Positions 52,721-64,000 of a DNA stretch of 64,000 bases are shown piece after piece. Source of the DNA: Oleiphilus sp. (lineage in GTDB: Bacteria > Pseudomonadota > Gammaproteobacteria > Pseudomonadales > Oleiphilaceae); the NCBI GenBank assembly GCA_006212045.1, contig PZPK01000004.1:62001-126000 (forward strand), written 5' to 3'. The position numbers and the translations under genes were made by a program. The notes beneath the pieces were generated by a model. It did no database searches and was not told where the DNA came from. It saw only the letters and a list, made by a program, of their open reading frames with translations. Every line of letters starts with the position of its first letter. Position 1 is the first letter of the stretch.

Positions 52721-54091
52721 CTAAAAAAGGGCGCTCAACAAATCTGCCAATTTCTTTACCGGGATAATCTCGACATCTTTACTGTCTTCACGAGGCCGGT
52801 TTCCGTATGGAAGGATAATCTTGCTGAAACCGTGTTTTTTCGCCTCCAGGATGCGCTCCTGACCGCTGGGGACTGGCCTCACCTCTCCGGACAAGCCCAG
52901 CTCTCCGAAAATTGCCAGCTCTCTTGACAGTGCCTGGCCACGAAAGCTGGAAACCACTGCCGCGATCGTCGCCAGATCGGTACTGGTCTCCATTGTACGC
53001 ACACCTCCGACCAGATTCAGAAACACATCCTGATCGCTGCAATGCAAACCGCCGTGACGATTCAATACCGCCAGCAGCATTGACAAGCGATTTTGGTCCA
53101 TACCGAGCGCAACCCGCTTAGGGTAACTGCCCTGACTCTCATCGACGAGTGCCTGTACCTCAACCAGCAAGGGCCGAGTCCCCTCCCATAGGACCGTCAC
53201 CACACTGCCTGGCATGGCTTCTTCGCCACGATTAAGAAAGATCGCGCTCGGGTTTTTCACTTCGCTCAGACCACGCTCCTGCATCACGAAGATGCCCAGC
53301 TCATTCACAGCACCGAAGCGGTTTTTGATTCCACGCAAAGTGCGGTAACGCATGTCACTTGAGCTTTCCAGCATAATGGAGCAATCAATCATGTGTTCAA
53401 GCACTTTCGGTCCTGCGATTGCCCCTTCCTTGGTAACGTGCCCGACAAGAAACAACACCATGCCGGACTGTTTGGCCAGTCGCGTCAGGCGCGCCGCGCA
53501 TTCGCGAACCTGCGAAACACTCCCCGGCGCGGAATCAAGCGCCTCCGTATACACCACCTGAATACTATCGATGACCACCACTTTCGGCCGAACCGACGCG
53601 ATTGTAGACTCTATGGTTTCGAGGCAGGTTTCGGAATTCAGCTTAAGCGCATCTGCCTGCAGACCTAAGCGGCGGGCTCGTAATGCTACCTGCTGCAACG
53701 ATTCCTCACCCGTAATGTAAAGCGTATCGATTTGCGAGGCCAAATAGCACATGGACTGTAATAACAGCGTGCTTTTCCCTGCCCCGGGGTGCCCTCCAAC
53801 CAGAATGGCCGAACCCGGCACCAGCCCACCACCCAAGACCCGGTCAAATTCACCGATTCCGGCACTGAAGCGCGGCTGTTCGTTAAGATCAATCTGTTGC
53901 AGGGACGTGACTTCGGAAGAGGTTCCGGCGAAGCCGGCAGTTGAAGCACTGCGCTTGTTTTTTGAGGATGCAGGCGTTAGCCGGATTTCCTGCACCGAAT
54001 TCCATTCACCGCATTCCGGGCATTGCCCTTGCCATTTGGAGAAATCAGCGCCGCATTCAGCGCATACGAAAGCAGTCTTTGCCTTGGCCAT
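52721..54091 (-). CDS. radA: DNA repair protein RadA
   Basis: RadA is a RecA-like, DnaB-like helicase that extends D-loops in recombination. The 456-residue protein has the N-terminal zinc finger CAECGADFSKWQGQCPECGEW, Walker A GGHPGAGKSTLLLQ near residue 98, the RadA-specific KNRFGAVNELGIF, and a Lon-like C-terminal domain (ALVDESQGSYPKRVALGMDQ). It starts 13 bp after the stop of a lipoprotein gene on the same strand, so the two may be cotranscribed. Confidence 0.97.
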   Translation of the reverse strand: MAKAKTAFVCAECGADFSKWQGQCPECGEWNSVQEIRLTPASSKNKRSASTAGFAGTSSEVTSLQQIDLNEQPRFSAGIGEFDRVLGGGLVPGSAILVGGHPGAGKSTLLLQSMCYLASQIDTLYITGEESLQQVALRARRLGLQADALKLNSETCLETIESTIASVRPKVVVIDSIQVVYTEALDSAPGSVSQVRECAARLTRLAKQSGMVLFLVGHVTKEGAIAGPKVLEHMIDCSIMLESSSDMRYRTLRGIKNRFGAVNELGIFVMQERGLSEVKNPSAIFLNRGEEAMPGSVVTVLWEGTRPLLVEVQALVDESQGSYPKRVALGMDQNRLSMLLAVLNRHGGLHCSDQDVFLNLVGGVRTMETSTDLATIAAVVSSFRGQALSRELAIFGELGLSGEVRPVPSGQERILEAKKHGFSKIILPYGNRPREDSKDVEIIPVKKLADLLSALF

Positions 54092-54104
54092 TAGTGGTCC
54101 GCGT

Positions 54105-55463
54105 TCAAGGAATTAAGCCAAATACACCGTCAATCAGATCCTGCCAGAATGTTGCCAGAATGGCGTCATCATCCGGCACATTGTCTCCATCATTATCACC
54201 ATCGACATCGACACGAATAAGCAGATCGAAGGGGAACAAGAGGAGATCAATCGTTTCAAAATTCTGGCCTAATATGGTGATATCACCATCGTAAGGCGCT
54301 TCAAACATGCCCTCGGCCAGAATCACACCATTGGTTTCAAATCTCGCAATGCCGAAATCCGGATGCTTGAAGTCACCGTCGGCGCGAAAGCTATACGACC
54401 CACTGGCAACGCTGACACTCTTGACCGCCTCGAAATCCTGAAACCGGAACGTATCTTCAATCACACCGCGCGCCCATGTGACATTGAGTTCATCACTACC
54501 GACACGCTGCTCATACATTGCAAAATCTGACGAACCATCGTGTGCGGAAAAGCGGTCGTTGATGCTATAGCGGGTGCCATCCTGCAAGGTCGCAGAAAGC
54601 TGTGTCGCCTTCACCGAGCCATAGCGGGTAAAGGCCTGACAGTTTTCCTTCTCCCAGTTATTACCCTTTACAGAATACATTTCGTCTCCGTCGACCGAAG
54701 GGTATTCGCCACTGGCAAGCATGTAACGGGTGACGCCTTCGTCCATTCTATCCGGGTCTTCAACCAGAGAGCGAATCACAACGACCGCACGTTCTCGCAG
54801 ACGCACAGTCTGAACCACCTCATATTCATCATCGACTTCATTACCGACCAAGGCCAGGTAGTGTAATTCCAGTTCATCCTCTACCCTGATAAAGCGAACC
54901 GAGTCTGCGGGAAAGTACTCTCCGTCACTATCAATATTTTCAACAAGGTTGATTCTGCCATCAGTCGTTTCATCCAGGCGCGCCAGGCAGGTCTCGGAAT
55001 CAATCATGGTAAAGCGATTATTGAGCCCTTCAATACGACTGTACTTCCACGAAACAGTGCCATCGTGGGTGAGCCCCTCTGTATTCATGCAATCCTGATA
55101 AGTGACGGTGAATATATCGCCTTTGCGATACTCCAGCTCTGACCCTCTCTGAAAGGTATAGTTTGCGCTTCCGCTGATGGCGCAATCAGCGCGGAACCCC
55201 TCACCCTCTACGACGGCATTCTCGGGTAAATCAGTAACATCCAGAAAATCGAAAAATGGCAGATAAATATGCGGCAGGTAAGCCGATTGAATACTGGACA
55301 GAACAATTTCCTCTGCCCTGGACACACGAATATCCATGGTGCGGTTGTTCGCGTCGAAATCGACATCGTCCTTGAATACTTCCAGTTCGTCTTTCAGGTC
55401 CGTACACGCACCAAGCGAAACAGCGAAGATCAGAAATATCAGCCTATTAAACACACCCTGCAT
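54105..55463 (-). CDS. Large lipoprotein of unknown function with a calcium-type Asp-rich loop
   Basis: A 452-residue lipoprotein with signal MQGVFNRLIFLIFAVSLGAC; the lipobox LGAC makes Cys20 the lipid site. The mature part is beta-rich and acidic, with at least five more cysteines. Near the C-terminus is RVDVDGDNDGDNVPDDDA, an Asp-rich loop like the calcium sites of thrombospondin type 3 or EF-hand repeats. I start at ATG 55463; 16 residues upstream are unlikely. It lies 13 bp before radA on the same strand. I do not recognise a family. Confidence 0.75.
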   Translation of the reverse strand: MQGVFNRLIFLIFAVSLGACTDLKDELEVFKDDVDFDANNRTMDIRVSRAEEIVLSSIQSAYLPHIYLPFFDFLDVTDLPENAVVEGEGFRADCAISGSANYTFQRGSELEYRKGDIFTVTYQDCMNTEGLTHDGTVSWKYSRIEGLNNRFTMIDSETCLARLDETTDGRINLVENIDSDGEYFPADSVRFIRVEDELELHYLALVGNEVDDEYEVVQTVRLRERAVVVIRSLVEDPDRMDEGVTRYMLASGEYPSVDGDEMYSVKGNNWEKENCQAFTRYGSVKATQLSATLQDGTRYSINDRFSAHDGSSDFAMYEQRVGSDELNVTWARGVIEDTFRFQDFEAVKSVSVASGSYSFRADGDFKHPDFGIARFETNGVILAEGMFEAPYDGDITILGQNFETIDLLLFPFDLLIRVDVDGDNDGDNVPDDDAILATFWQDLIDGVFGLIP

Positions 55464-55586
55464 CCAGCACACCCGGTCGAACCTAAAGAATAACGCAAGG
55501 ATTGTAATCAATGACCGGGTTGTGTGAAATGCAGTGTCGACTCAAATGTGATCCATATACAGGAAAAGACCCAAATAAGCGCTGGA

Positions 55587-56657
55587 TTAGCCTGCTGTAT
55601 GGTACTGAAGACTTAATTCATGCACCGCATCTACCAGAACTCGCGCTGATTCAGGCTCTACGTATTGATGAATTCCATGACCAAGATTGAAAACATGCCC
55701 CGGACCATGACCGTAGGCTCTCAGAATACGGTCCACTTCGGTACGAATCTGATCGGGCCGTCCATATAGAACGGAGGGATCCATATTGCCCTGCAAAGCG
55801 ACCCTGGCTCCCACCAGCTGTCGTGCGGTACCCAAATTCATGGTCCAGTCCAGGCCAAGCGCGTCTGCCCCACAATCAGCCAGCTCCGGTAACCAGAGGC
55901 CGCCACCTTTGGTAAAGACGATCACAGGCACTTTTCGGCCGTCATGCTCGCGAATCAGACCATCGACAATTTTCCGCATGTAGCGTAATGAAAACTCAGG
56001 AAAGGCCGCATCACTCAGACTTCCGCCCCAGGAATCAAACAGCTGCACGACTTGCGCACCGGCTCTGATCTGGGCGTTGAGATAATCGATGACTGAATCG
56101 GCCAAGACGTCCAGTAACTGATGAAGCACCTCCGGCTCGCGATACAACATTGCCTTCACGTGCCGGAAATCCTTCGAACTACCGCCTTCAACCATATAGG
56201 TTGCCAAGGTCCAGGGACTGCCGGAAAAACCGATCAGTGGCACGCGACCACTGAGTGCACGTCTGATTTCAGAGACCGCATCAGTGACGTAAGACAGATC
56301 TTTCGCGGTATCTACGACCTGCAATTCAGCCACATCGGCCTCCGTACGGACAGTCTTTCGAAACCGGGGCCCTTCTCCGGCTTCAAAATACAAGCCAAGC
56401 CCCATGGCATCGGGTATCGTCAGAATGTCCGAGAACAGTATCGCAGCGTCCAGCTCAAAACGCTCCAGTGGCTGCAGCGTCACTTCGCAAGCCAGCTCTG
56501 TATTCTTGCACAGGCTCAGAAAATCCCCGGCTTTTGACCTTGTCTCCCGGTACTCCGGTAAATATCGCCCGGCCTGACGCATCATCCAGACAGGTGTCAT
56601 ATCCACGGGCTCACGTAACAGCGCCCTTATAAAACGGTCATTCTTAAGATCAGACAT
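55587..56657 (-). CDS. hemE: Uroporphyrinogen decarboxylase
   Basis: HemE removes four carboxyl groups from uroporphyrinogen III in heme synthesis. From ATG 56657 ([19 protein letters not shown]) it has 356 residues, against 354 in E. coli, and carries the family signatures [16 protein letters not shown] near residue 22 and [17 protein letters not shown] near 145. In-frame starts at 56663 and 56696 are possible. It follows gltD after a terminator, so it has its own promoter; the gltB-gltD-hemE order is as in Pseudomonas. Confidence 0.97.
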   Translation of the reverse strand: MSDLKNDRFIRALLREPVDMTPVWMMRQAGRYLPEYRETRSKAGDFLSLCKNTELACEVTLQPLERFELDAAILFSDILTIPDAMGLGLYFEAGEGPRFRKTVRTEADVAELQVVDTAKDLSYVTDAVSEIRRALSGRVPLIGFSGSPWTLATYMVEGGSSKDFRHVKAMLYREPEVLHQLLDVLADSVIDYLNAQIRAGAQVVQLFDSWGGSLSDAAFPEFSLRYMRKIVDGLIREHDGRKVPVIVFTKGGGLWLPELADCGADALGLDWTMNLGTARQLVGARVALQGNMDPSVLYGRPDQIRTEVDRILRAYGHGPGHVFNLGHGIHQYVEPESARVLVDAVHELSLQYHTAG

Positions 56658-56710
56658 AGGCATTATCTTTCGCTGGGAAGTGGGTGCGAAGTGCAAGACC
56701 TTGCACTCCT

Positions 56711-56744
56711 AAATAAAAAAGGCACGACCTTATCGAGTCATGCC
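56711..56744 (-). terminator. Intrinsic terminator of gltBD
   Basis: On the minus strand an 8-bp stem with one G-T pair (GGCATGAC / GTCGTGCC) and an 8-base loop is followed by TTTTTTATTT. It lies 22 bp after the gltD stop and separates it from hemE. Confidence 0.88.
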
Positions 56745-56766
56745 CTGGTTAAGCAAGGTATCACTA

Positions 56767-58194
<1,428 letters not shown>

Positions 58195-58232
58195 TCATAA
58201 ACCGTATCTGCTTGCACACCAGCCATTACTGG

Positions 58233-61200
58233 TTACTCAGGACGCGCCTGGACGCTCTCCAACAATGCCCGCAAGCTTGCCGCTTTTGGCTTCACTAGCC
58301 AGAAGCGTGAAATAAAATCCGCAAAATCATCGAGTATTTTCTGTCCCCACTCGCTCTGCGTCGCGGCAACATGCTGCTCAATAACCCCACGCAAATGATT
58401 ACGATACGGCTCCATCCGTTCGGCTGAAATACGCTGTATTTCGACCAGCTCATGGTTGTACTGGTCGACAAATGTATTCTCCTGATCCAGCACATAGGCA
58501 AAACCGCCTGTCATACCGGCACCAAAGTTGTATCCGGTTTTACCCAGTACGGTAATCAAGCCACCGGTCATGTATTCACAACAGTGGTCCCCGGCGCCTT
58601 CAACGACGGCCGTCGCACCCGAGTTCCGGACACCAAAACGCTCACCCGCTGTACCCGCAGCAAACAGCTGACCACCCGTTGCTCCATACAGGCAGGTATT
58701 ACCGACAATCGAAGTTTCCTGACTGGCAAACTGGCTACCCTGGGGCGGACGCACGACAAGTCTGCCACCGGTCATACCCTTACCCACGTAATCGTTTGCA
58801 TCGCCTTCCAGATGCATGTGCAGACCACCGGCATTCCAGACACCGAAACTTTGTCCTGCTGTTCCCTTCAGCGACAGCACGACCGGCTTATCCGCCATTC
58901 CCTGATTACCATGTCGCTTGGCAATTTCACCGGACAATCGCGCGCCGATTGAACGGTCGCAATTGGTCACGGAATAGCTGAACTGGCCACCTTTTTTCTG
59001 CTCAATGACTGGCAGGATATCGGCCACCATTTTTTCGGCCAGCACGCCTTTGTCAAAAGGCTGATTTCGGGCGACTTCGCATGTATGCGGCTTGTCTTCA
59101 GGAATCGCACTGCTGCTGAGCAAGGGCGTCAGATCCAGCTGCTGCTGTTTGCTGCTACTACCGGCAGCCACTTCAAGCAGATCGGTCCTGCCAACCAGCT
59201 CTTCAATTGTGCGGACACCCAGCCTTGCCATCCATTCACGCGTTTCCTCGGCCACAAAGCGGAAGAAATTCATTGCCATTTCCACGGTGCCGATGAAATG
59301 CTCATCCCGCAGTTTATCATTTTGCGTGGCGACACCGGTCGCGCAGTTGTTCAAATGACAGATACGCAGGTATTTACAGCCCAGGGCCACCATCGGCGTA
59401 GTGCCAAAACCAAAACTTTCCGCACCCAACATGGCGGCTTTTACGACATCCAGTCCGGTCTTGAGGCCACCATCTGTCTGCAAGCGGACATTGCCTCGCA
59501 AATCGTTGCCTCGCAGGGTTTGATGGGTTTCGCTCAAGCCCAGCTCCCAAGGTGATCCGGCATAACGGATGGACGTTAGCGGGCTGGCTGCAGTACCGCC
59601 GTCATAGCCGGAGATCGTAATTAAATCGGCATAGGCCTTTGCAACACCGGCAGCAATCGTTCCGACGCCTGGCTCGGAAACCAGTTTAACGGACACCAGC
59701 GCGTCCGGATTGACCTGTTTCAGATCAAATATCAGCTGCGCCAGATCTTCAATTGAATAAATATCGTGATGTGGCGGTGGCGAAATCAATGTGACACCTG
59801 GCACCGAGTAACGCAAGGTTGCAATCAGATCGTTTACCTTGCCACCCGGCAACTGACCACCCTCACCAGGCTTGGCGCCCTGCGCCACCTTGATCTGAAT
59901 GACTTCAGCACTGCTCAGATAATGCGGGGTGACGCCGAATCGTCCGGACGCCACCTGCTTGATCTTGGACCTTCTCTCGGTACCGTAGCGGGCCACATCT
60001 TCACCACCCTCACCAGAATTCGAGCGTCCGCCGAGTGTATTCATGGCAACCGCTAGCGCCTCATGCGCCTCCGGCGACAAGGCACCCAAAGACATGGCGG
60101 CAGAATCAAAGCGTCGGACAATCTGCTCCACCGGTTCTACTTCATCCAGCGGAATCGACTGGGCCTGGCCACTGATCTGAAGCAGGTCACGCAGGGTAGA
60201 AACAGGCCTCAGATTGACCAGGTCCGCATACTCCTTGTAGATGCCGTAATCCCCGGTCTGAACGGCACGCTGCACGGTCATTACCACATCCGGGTTAAAG
60301 GTGTGATATTCCTCACCATGCACATACTTCAGCAAACCACCCTGTTGAATCGGCTTACGCGCCTTCCAGGCCACTGAAGCAAGCAGGGATTGTTCGTGTT
60401 GCAGGTCATAAAACGATGCGCCCTGTATACGGCTGGCCACGCCTTTAAAACACAAATCAACCACATCATCGGACAACCCGACAGCTTCAAACAGCTGTGC
60501 ACCACGATAGGATGCAATTGTCGAGATCCCCATTTTGGACATGATTTTCAGCAGCCCTTTACCAATCCCGCGCCGATAGTTGTTTTTGGCCTCTACCGCG
60601 TTCATCAACATTTCACCTGATTCAATCAGATCATTGAGAACCTGGTAGGAAAGATAGGGATACACCGCCGTCGCACCGAAACCCAACAACACCGCAAAAT
60701 GGTGCGGGTCTCTTGCGAAACCGGTTTCCACCACAATATTGGACTCACATCGCAAGCCAACTTCAACAAGGTGATGATGCACGGCACCGGTGGCCATAAA
60801 CGCATTGATCGGTAACTTGCCTTTGGCAAGATTTCGGTCCGAAAGCACCAGCACAACTTTCCCTGCTTTCACCGCTTGTTCCGCTTGCTGGCAAACATCC
60901 TCGATCGCTGCTTTCAGGCCCTGCTCTTCGCTGTACTGCAAATCGATCACATGGTGCTCAAAACCGACACGGTTCTGTATCAGGGCATTGAACTTGGCAG
61001 GTGACAGTACCGGCGTGGCAAGAATAATTCGCTTGGCATGCTCGGCCGTTTCCTTGAAAATGTTTTGCTCTGAACCGATGCAGGTTTCGAGCGACATGAC
61101 GATGGCTTCACGCAAGGGATCAATCGGCGGGTTTGTCACCTGTGCAAATTTCTGCCGAAAATAATCCGCAACAGACCGTACCCGCGTAGAAAGCACTGCC

Positions 61201-62681
61201 ATCGGGGTATCATCCCCCATTGAACCCACGGCTTCCTGACCACTCTCGGCCAAGGGCCTGATCACCTGGTCCCGCTCTTCATACGACACCTGAAACATCT
61301 TCATGTGAATGAGGAATTCGTCCTCCGGCATTGCTACGAAGGCCGGATGCGACTTGTCGAGCGTCGTTTCGATGCGAATGGCATTTTCTTTCAGCCAGCG
61401 CTTGTAAGGCTGGGTCGCCTTGAGACGATTGTCTATATCATCGGTATGCAGAACTTCGCCTGTTTCGGTATCGATTGCGAGAATCTGCCCGGGACCAATT
61501 CGTCCTTTGGCAACCACATCCTCCGGCTTATAACCGTAGGTTCCGATTTCAGAGGCGACAGTGATATAGCCGTTCTTTGTGATCACCCATCGACTGGGGC
61601 GAAGCCCGTTTCTGTCAAGCAGACATACGGCATAACGACCATCTGTCATCACCAGCCCGGCCGGCCCGTCCCAAGGTTCCATGTGCATACTGTTATACTC
61701 ATAGAAAGCCCGAAGATCCGGGTCCATGGTTTCCACATTCTGCCAGGCGGGGGGAATCATCATCCGAACCGCCCGGAATAGGTCCACCCCTCCGGCAAGC
61801 AGCACCTCAAGCATGTTGTCCATGCTTGAAGAGTCCGAGCCGGTTCTGTTTACCAGGGGCTTAATTGACTGCAGTTCAGGCAGTTCCTCAGAAGTAAACT
61901 TGCTGGCACGCGCTAGCGCCCAGTTGCGATTGCCTTCAATGGTATTAATTTCACCATTGTGCGCGAGATATCGGAATGGCTGTGCGAGAGGCCAGAGCGG
62001 CATGGTATTGGTGGAAAACCGCTGGTGGAAGACACAGATAGACGTCTCAACCGACTCCTCACCCAAATCCAGATAAAAGTTGGGCAAATCAACGGGCATC
62101 ATTAGCCCTTTGTAGGAGACGACCTTTTCAGACAGGCTGCAGATATAGAACTCTTGGTCGGACACCAATGCTTCTTCCGCACGCTTTCGTGCCACGAATA
62201 ACTTGAGCGCAAACTGACGTTCATCCATACCCGCACCAGGCTCAACGAATACCTGTTCAATCTGAGGCAGGCATTCAAGCGCCATACGCCCCAGGCATTC
62301 GTTGTTGGTGGGCACGACACGCCAGCCCTTTACCGACAGCCCTTCAGCCTCCAGGGCCTGATCGAGAACCCGTCTGGACTTTTCTGCCAGATCATTGTCG
62401 CGCGAAAGAAAAACCATTCCCAGACCATAGAGAGCGCCGAGCTCCTGACCAAACAGTGCTTTTGCTGTTTTCCTGAGAAAAGCATCCGGTTTCTGCAGCA
62501 ATAATCCACACCCGTCACCTGTTTTGCCATCAGCCGCGATCCCGCCACGGTGCGTCATACAGGTCAGGGATTCGATCGCCGTCAACAATAGATCATGACT
62601 TGCCTTGCCTTCCATCTGTGCAATCAAGCCAAATCCACAGTTATCTTTAAATTCTTCCGGGCGATACAAACCTGATGCCAT
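58233..62681 (-). CDS. gltB: Glutamate synthase large subunit
   Basis: GltB transfers the amide of glutamine to 2-oxoglutarate. From ATG 62681 it has 1482 residues. A 14-residue propeptide precedes the N-terminal nucleophile in [14 protein letters not shown] (Cys15), the class II amidotransferase domain. The central and FMN domains follow ([34 protein letters not shown]), with the 3Fe-4S cysteines in [16 protein letters not shown], and the C-terminal beta-helix has repeated GGxxxV(LG) turns. AGAGAGA lies before the ATG. It forms an operon with gltD. Confidence 0.97.
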   Translation of the reverse strand: MASGLYRPEEFKDNCGFGLIAQMEGKASHDLLLTAIESLTCMTHRGGIAADGKTGDGCGLLLQKPDAFLRKTAKALFGQELGALYGLGMVFLSRDNDLAEKSRRVLDQALEAEGLSVKGWRVVPTNNECLGRMALECLPQIEQVFVEPGAGMDERQFALKLFVARKRAEEALVSDQEFYICSLSEKVVSYKGLMMPVDLPNFYLDLGEESVETSICVFHQRFSTNTMPLWPLAQPFRYLAHNGEINTIEGNRNWALARASKFTSEELPELQSIKPLVNRTGSDSSSMDNMLEVLLAGGVDLFRAVRMMIPPAWQNVETMDPDLRAFYEYNSMHMEPWDGPAGLVMTDGRYAVCLLDRNGLRPSRWVITKNGYITVASEIGTYGYKPEDVVAKGRIGPGQILAIDTETGEVLHTDDIDNRLKATQPYKRWLKENAIRIETTLDKSHPAFVAMPEDEFLIHMKMFQVSYEERDQVIRPLAESGQEAVGSMGDDTPMAVLSTRVRSVADYFRQKFAQVTNPPIDPLREAIVMSLETCIGSEQNIFKETAEHAKRIILATPVLSPAKFNALIQNRVGFEHHVIDLQYSEEQGLKAAIEDVCQQAEQAVKAGKVVLVLSDRNLAKGKLPINAFMATGAVHHHLVEVGLRCESNIVVETGFARDPHHFAVLLGFGATAVYPYLSYQVLNDLIESGEMLMNAVEAKNNYRRGIGKGLLKIMSKMGISTIASYRGAQLFEAVGLSDDVVDLCFKGVASRIQGASFYDLQHEQSLLASVAWKARKPIQQGGLLKYVHGEEYHTFNPDVVMTVQRAVQTGDYGIYKEYADLVNLRPVSTLRDLLQISGQAQSIPLDEVEPVEQIVRRFDSAAMSLGALSPEAHEALAVAMNTLGGRSNSGEGGEDVARYGTERRSKIKQVASGRFGVTPHYLSSAEVIQIKVAQGAKPGEGGQLPGGKVNDLIATLRYSVPGVTLISPPPHHDIYSIEDLAQLIFDLKQVNPDALVSVKLVSEPGVGTIAAGVAKAYADLITISGYDGGTAASPLTSIRYAGSPWELGLSETHQTLRGNDLRGNVRLQTDGGLKTGLDVVKAAMLGAESFGFGTTPMVALGCKYLRICHLNNCATGVATQNDKLRDEHFIGTVEMAMNFFRFVAEETREWMARLGVRTIEELVGRTDLLEVAAGSSSKQQQLDLTPLLSSSAIPEDKPHTCEVARNQPFDKGVLAEKMVADILPVIEQKKGGQFSYSVTNCDRSIGARLSGEIAKRHGNQGMADKPVVLSLKGTAGQSFGVWNAGGLHMHLEGDANDYVGKGMTGGRLVVRPPQGSQFASQETSIVGNTCLYGATGGQLFAAGTAGERFGVRNSGATAVVEGAGDHCCEYMTGGLITVLGKTGYNFGAGMTGGFAYVLDQENTFVDQYNHELVEIQRISAERMEPYRNHLRGVIEQHVAATQSEWGQKILDDFADFISRFWLVKPKAASLRALLESVQARPE

Positions 62682-62771
62682 AACGTTCTCTCTAAAAATA
62701 ATCATTTAAAATCAGACACTTAAAATGCATTTCCTTATGCTTTTATCTGACTATGAAAATTGGGGTTGGAC

Positions 62772-62800
62772 ATTTTACACATGCGCCTGTGCAAGAACAA
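62772..62800 (-). promoter_or_regulatory. Candidate sigma-70 promoter of gltBD
   Basis: On the minus strand TTGTTC, a 17-bp spacer and TAAAAT lie about 90 bp upstream of the gltB ATG. The -10 matches at five of six positions and the -35 at three, so an activator may be needed. Motif inference. Confidence 0.4.
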
Positions 62801-62902
62801 ATTTAATTCAGACGCACGCGAAGAGGGTTGGTACGGGGCGGCACCCGAACCCTTGCGGCTAAAAATTCAAAGTGGAAATGGCGCCGGAGACCGGAGGCCA
62901 CG

Positions 62903-64000
62903 CTACATAGGAGGTAGACTCTCCTTGATTCCTTTGTAACTGCGCAACCAGGGCTTCTGTTGACGCACCGGCCTTGCAGCCCCCTTTACCGCCGAACTGG
63001 CCTCGGACTTGTCAGGATAAACGCCAAGCAGGACAACGTACCAGGGCTTTCCTTTATATCGTGACTCAATATAGAAAAGCGCTGACGCTTCTTCGATATG
63101 CCGCTTCACAAACTTGATGGCAGTCGACTCATTGTAACTACCCAGGACCTGGGCCGTATAGGCACTATCGCTCTGCGCAAGAACCCATTTGGCAGAACGA
63201 AAATACGGTTTTTCAGGGACAGTTTCGTCTTCGGACACTATATTTTCAGCCACGACATTGCTTTGATCCGACAACATAACTTCAGAAGGTGTCGCGCTCA
63301 CGGGAGACTTGGCACCGGCAAGTCCGGCTGACTCGTGCAATTCCGTTTCGTCCGAATGCTCACTGTCTGTGGCGGATGGCTCAGAGCGGTTCGCTACGGA
63401 GTCATTCTTCTCTGTCTCAGGATTCTCTTCCACGCTGCCAGCTTCACGAACATCCAACTCCGTAACAGTCGCCTGTTCATGCGCTGAATCCGCGCTTTCC
63501 GTGTCCATCACAATGGGGCCATCCTGCATTTCCAGATCAGAAACCGTTGGACTGACGCCTGAACCCTGCGTCTGCTCGATCGCTCTTTCAATCCTCGCTA
63601 GACGCTGCTCTTTCTGCTTCAGGGTGTCCAGATCCTGTACTTCAAACTGTTTTTCGGCCGTCATATCTTTCTGTTCAATATCGAAAAACCCGTGCTGGTA
63701 CGAAACAAACAAAAATGACGCTACGATTAACAGCGCGATAGAAAAAAGCGCCAGTTGCGGCACATTGGATCGATCACCAGACTCCGTATTCATGCCTCCG
63801 GTTTTGCCTAGCGCGACAAGCGCAAAATAGTCGTTAATTGATTGAGGATTCCCCTGAGCCAAACTTACAAGTTGCGCCAGCTTCTCCTCACTAACCACGT
63901 CATGCCCTACAAAGCCGACGGCTTCCAGGCGGCAGCGCAAATACTCATCGACCTCCGCTGGCGCAAGGGGCTTTAGCTGGACCTGATGCAACCACTCCCG
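62903..64000 (-). CDS. DamX-like SPOR-domain cell-division protein (5' end cut by the window)
   Basis: The frame is open to the window edge, so the N-terminal AAA ATPase part is missing. What remains is its helical end (QVQLKPLAPAEVDEYLRCRL and EEKLAQLVSLAQGNPQSIND), a single membrane helix (LALFSIALLIVASFLFVSY), a long acidic, Ser/Glu-rich periplasmic linker, and a C-terminal SPOR domain (AYTAQVLGSYNESTAIKFVK, then YKGKPWYVVLLGVYPDKSEA) that binds denuded septal glycan. In Pseudomonas the same kind of gene precedes gltB. It differs from E. coli DamX by the N-terminal ATPase part. Confidence 0.88.
   Translation of the reverse strand, partial: REWLHQVQLKPLAPAEVDEYLRCRLEAVGFVGHDVVSEEKLAQLVSLAQGNPQSINDYFALVALGKTGGMNTESGDRSNVPQLALFSIALLIVASFLFVSYQHGFFDIEQKDMTAEKQFEVQDLDTLKQKEQRLARIERAIEQTQGSGVSPTVSDLEMQDGPIVMDTESADSAHEQATVTELDVREAGSVEENPETEKNDSVANRSEPSATDSEHSDETELHESAGLAGAKSPVSATPSEVMLSDQSNVVAENIVSEDETVPEKPYFRSAKWVLAQSDSAYTAQVLGSYNESTAIKFVKRHIEEASALFYIESRYKGKPWYVVLLGVYPDKSEASSAVKGAARPVRQQKPWLRSYKGIKESLPPM

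Noticed and set aside
62825-62854. Hairpin AGGGTT...AACCCT between the damX-like gene and gltB
   Set aside because: A 6-bp outer stem without a T-tract on either strand; too weak to call a terminator.

Overview
The window is a housekeeping-rich chromosomal segment from a gammaproteobacterium close to the Pseudomonas / Marinobacter / Alcanivorax-Ketobacter type. The evidence is gene order. xseB-ispA-dxs, thiO next to fimT, fimU-pilV-pilW-pilX-pilY1-pilE beside ispH-fkpB-lspA-ileS-ribF, rpsT and murJ near proB-obgE-rpmA-rplU facing ispB, glyA-nrdR-ribD-ribE-ribBA-ribH-nusB-thiL-pgpA, and damX-gltB-gltD-hemE are all blocks known from Pseudomonas. A wax-ester-synthase-like acyltransferase and a haloalkane dehalogenase point to a marine or hydrocarbon-associated lifestyle. 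The genus is an inference; no rRNA is present to settle it.

Layout. 1-3.2 kb: isoprenoid precursor genes (xseB, ispA, dxs), rightward. 3.3-14.1 kb: thiO, then minor type IV pilins: fimT rightward, and a leftward operon fimU-pilV-pilW-pilX-pilY1-pilE that ends in a strong terminator and has two AlgR-box-like direct repeats upstream. 14.2-20.1 kb: ispH, fkpB, lspA, ileS, ribF, leftward. 20.2-26.2 kb: a small exported orphan, then murJ-glcD-glcE-glcF, in which the lipid II flippase gene overlaps the glycolate oxidase genes. 26.2-31.3 kb: accessory genes (small orphan with an overlapping upstream ORF, membrane-anchored aspartic protease, haloalkane dehalogenase, exported orphan, iron-dependent alcohol dehydrogenase behind a large palindromic promoter). 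31.3-36.2 kb: rpsT, proB, obgE, rpmA, rplU, ispB. 36.3-37.9 kb: acyltransferase lacking the catalytic histidine. 38.0-41.3 kb: an AT-richer block with DUF4345, a LysR regulator and a RelE/Phd toxin-antitoxin pair, bracketed by two inverted copies of a degenerate intergenic repeat. 41.4-43.0 kb: SOS-regulated yebG, a lipoprotein and a small protein. 43.0-50.4 kb: the leftward riboflavin/thiamine/nusB/nrdR/glyA series. 50.6-55.5 kb: ettA and a PilZ protein facing radA and a lipoprotein. 55.6-64 kb: hemE, gltD, gltB and a damX-like gene cut by the window edge.

How it works together. ispA and ispB use precursors made by the DXP pathway, to which dxs and ispH belong. ribD, ribBA, ribH and ribE make riboflavin, which ribF converts to FMN and FAD. 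thiO and thiL act at early and late steps of thiamine synthesis. GltBD and GlyA sit at the centre of nitrogen and one-carbon metabolism. GlcDEF oxidises glycolate to glyoxylate.

I see no CRISPR array, tRNA, rRNA, transposase, prophage or recognisable defence system. No clearly new multi-gene system is visible. The best leads are the altered acyltransferase active site, the palindrome over the alcohol dehydrogenase promoter, the inverted repeats around the 38-41 kb block, the three inserted modules in PilY1, and the probable frameshift at the end of ribE.
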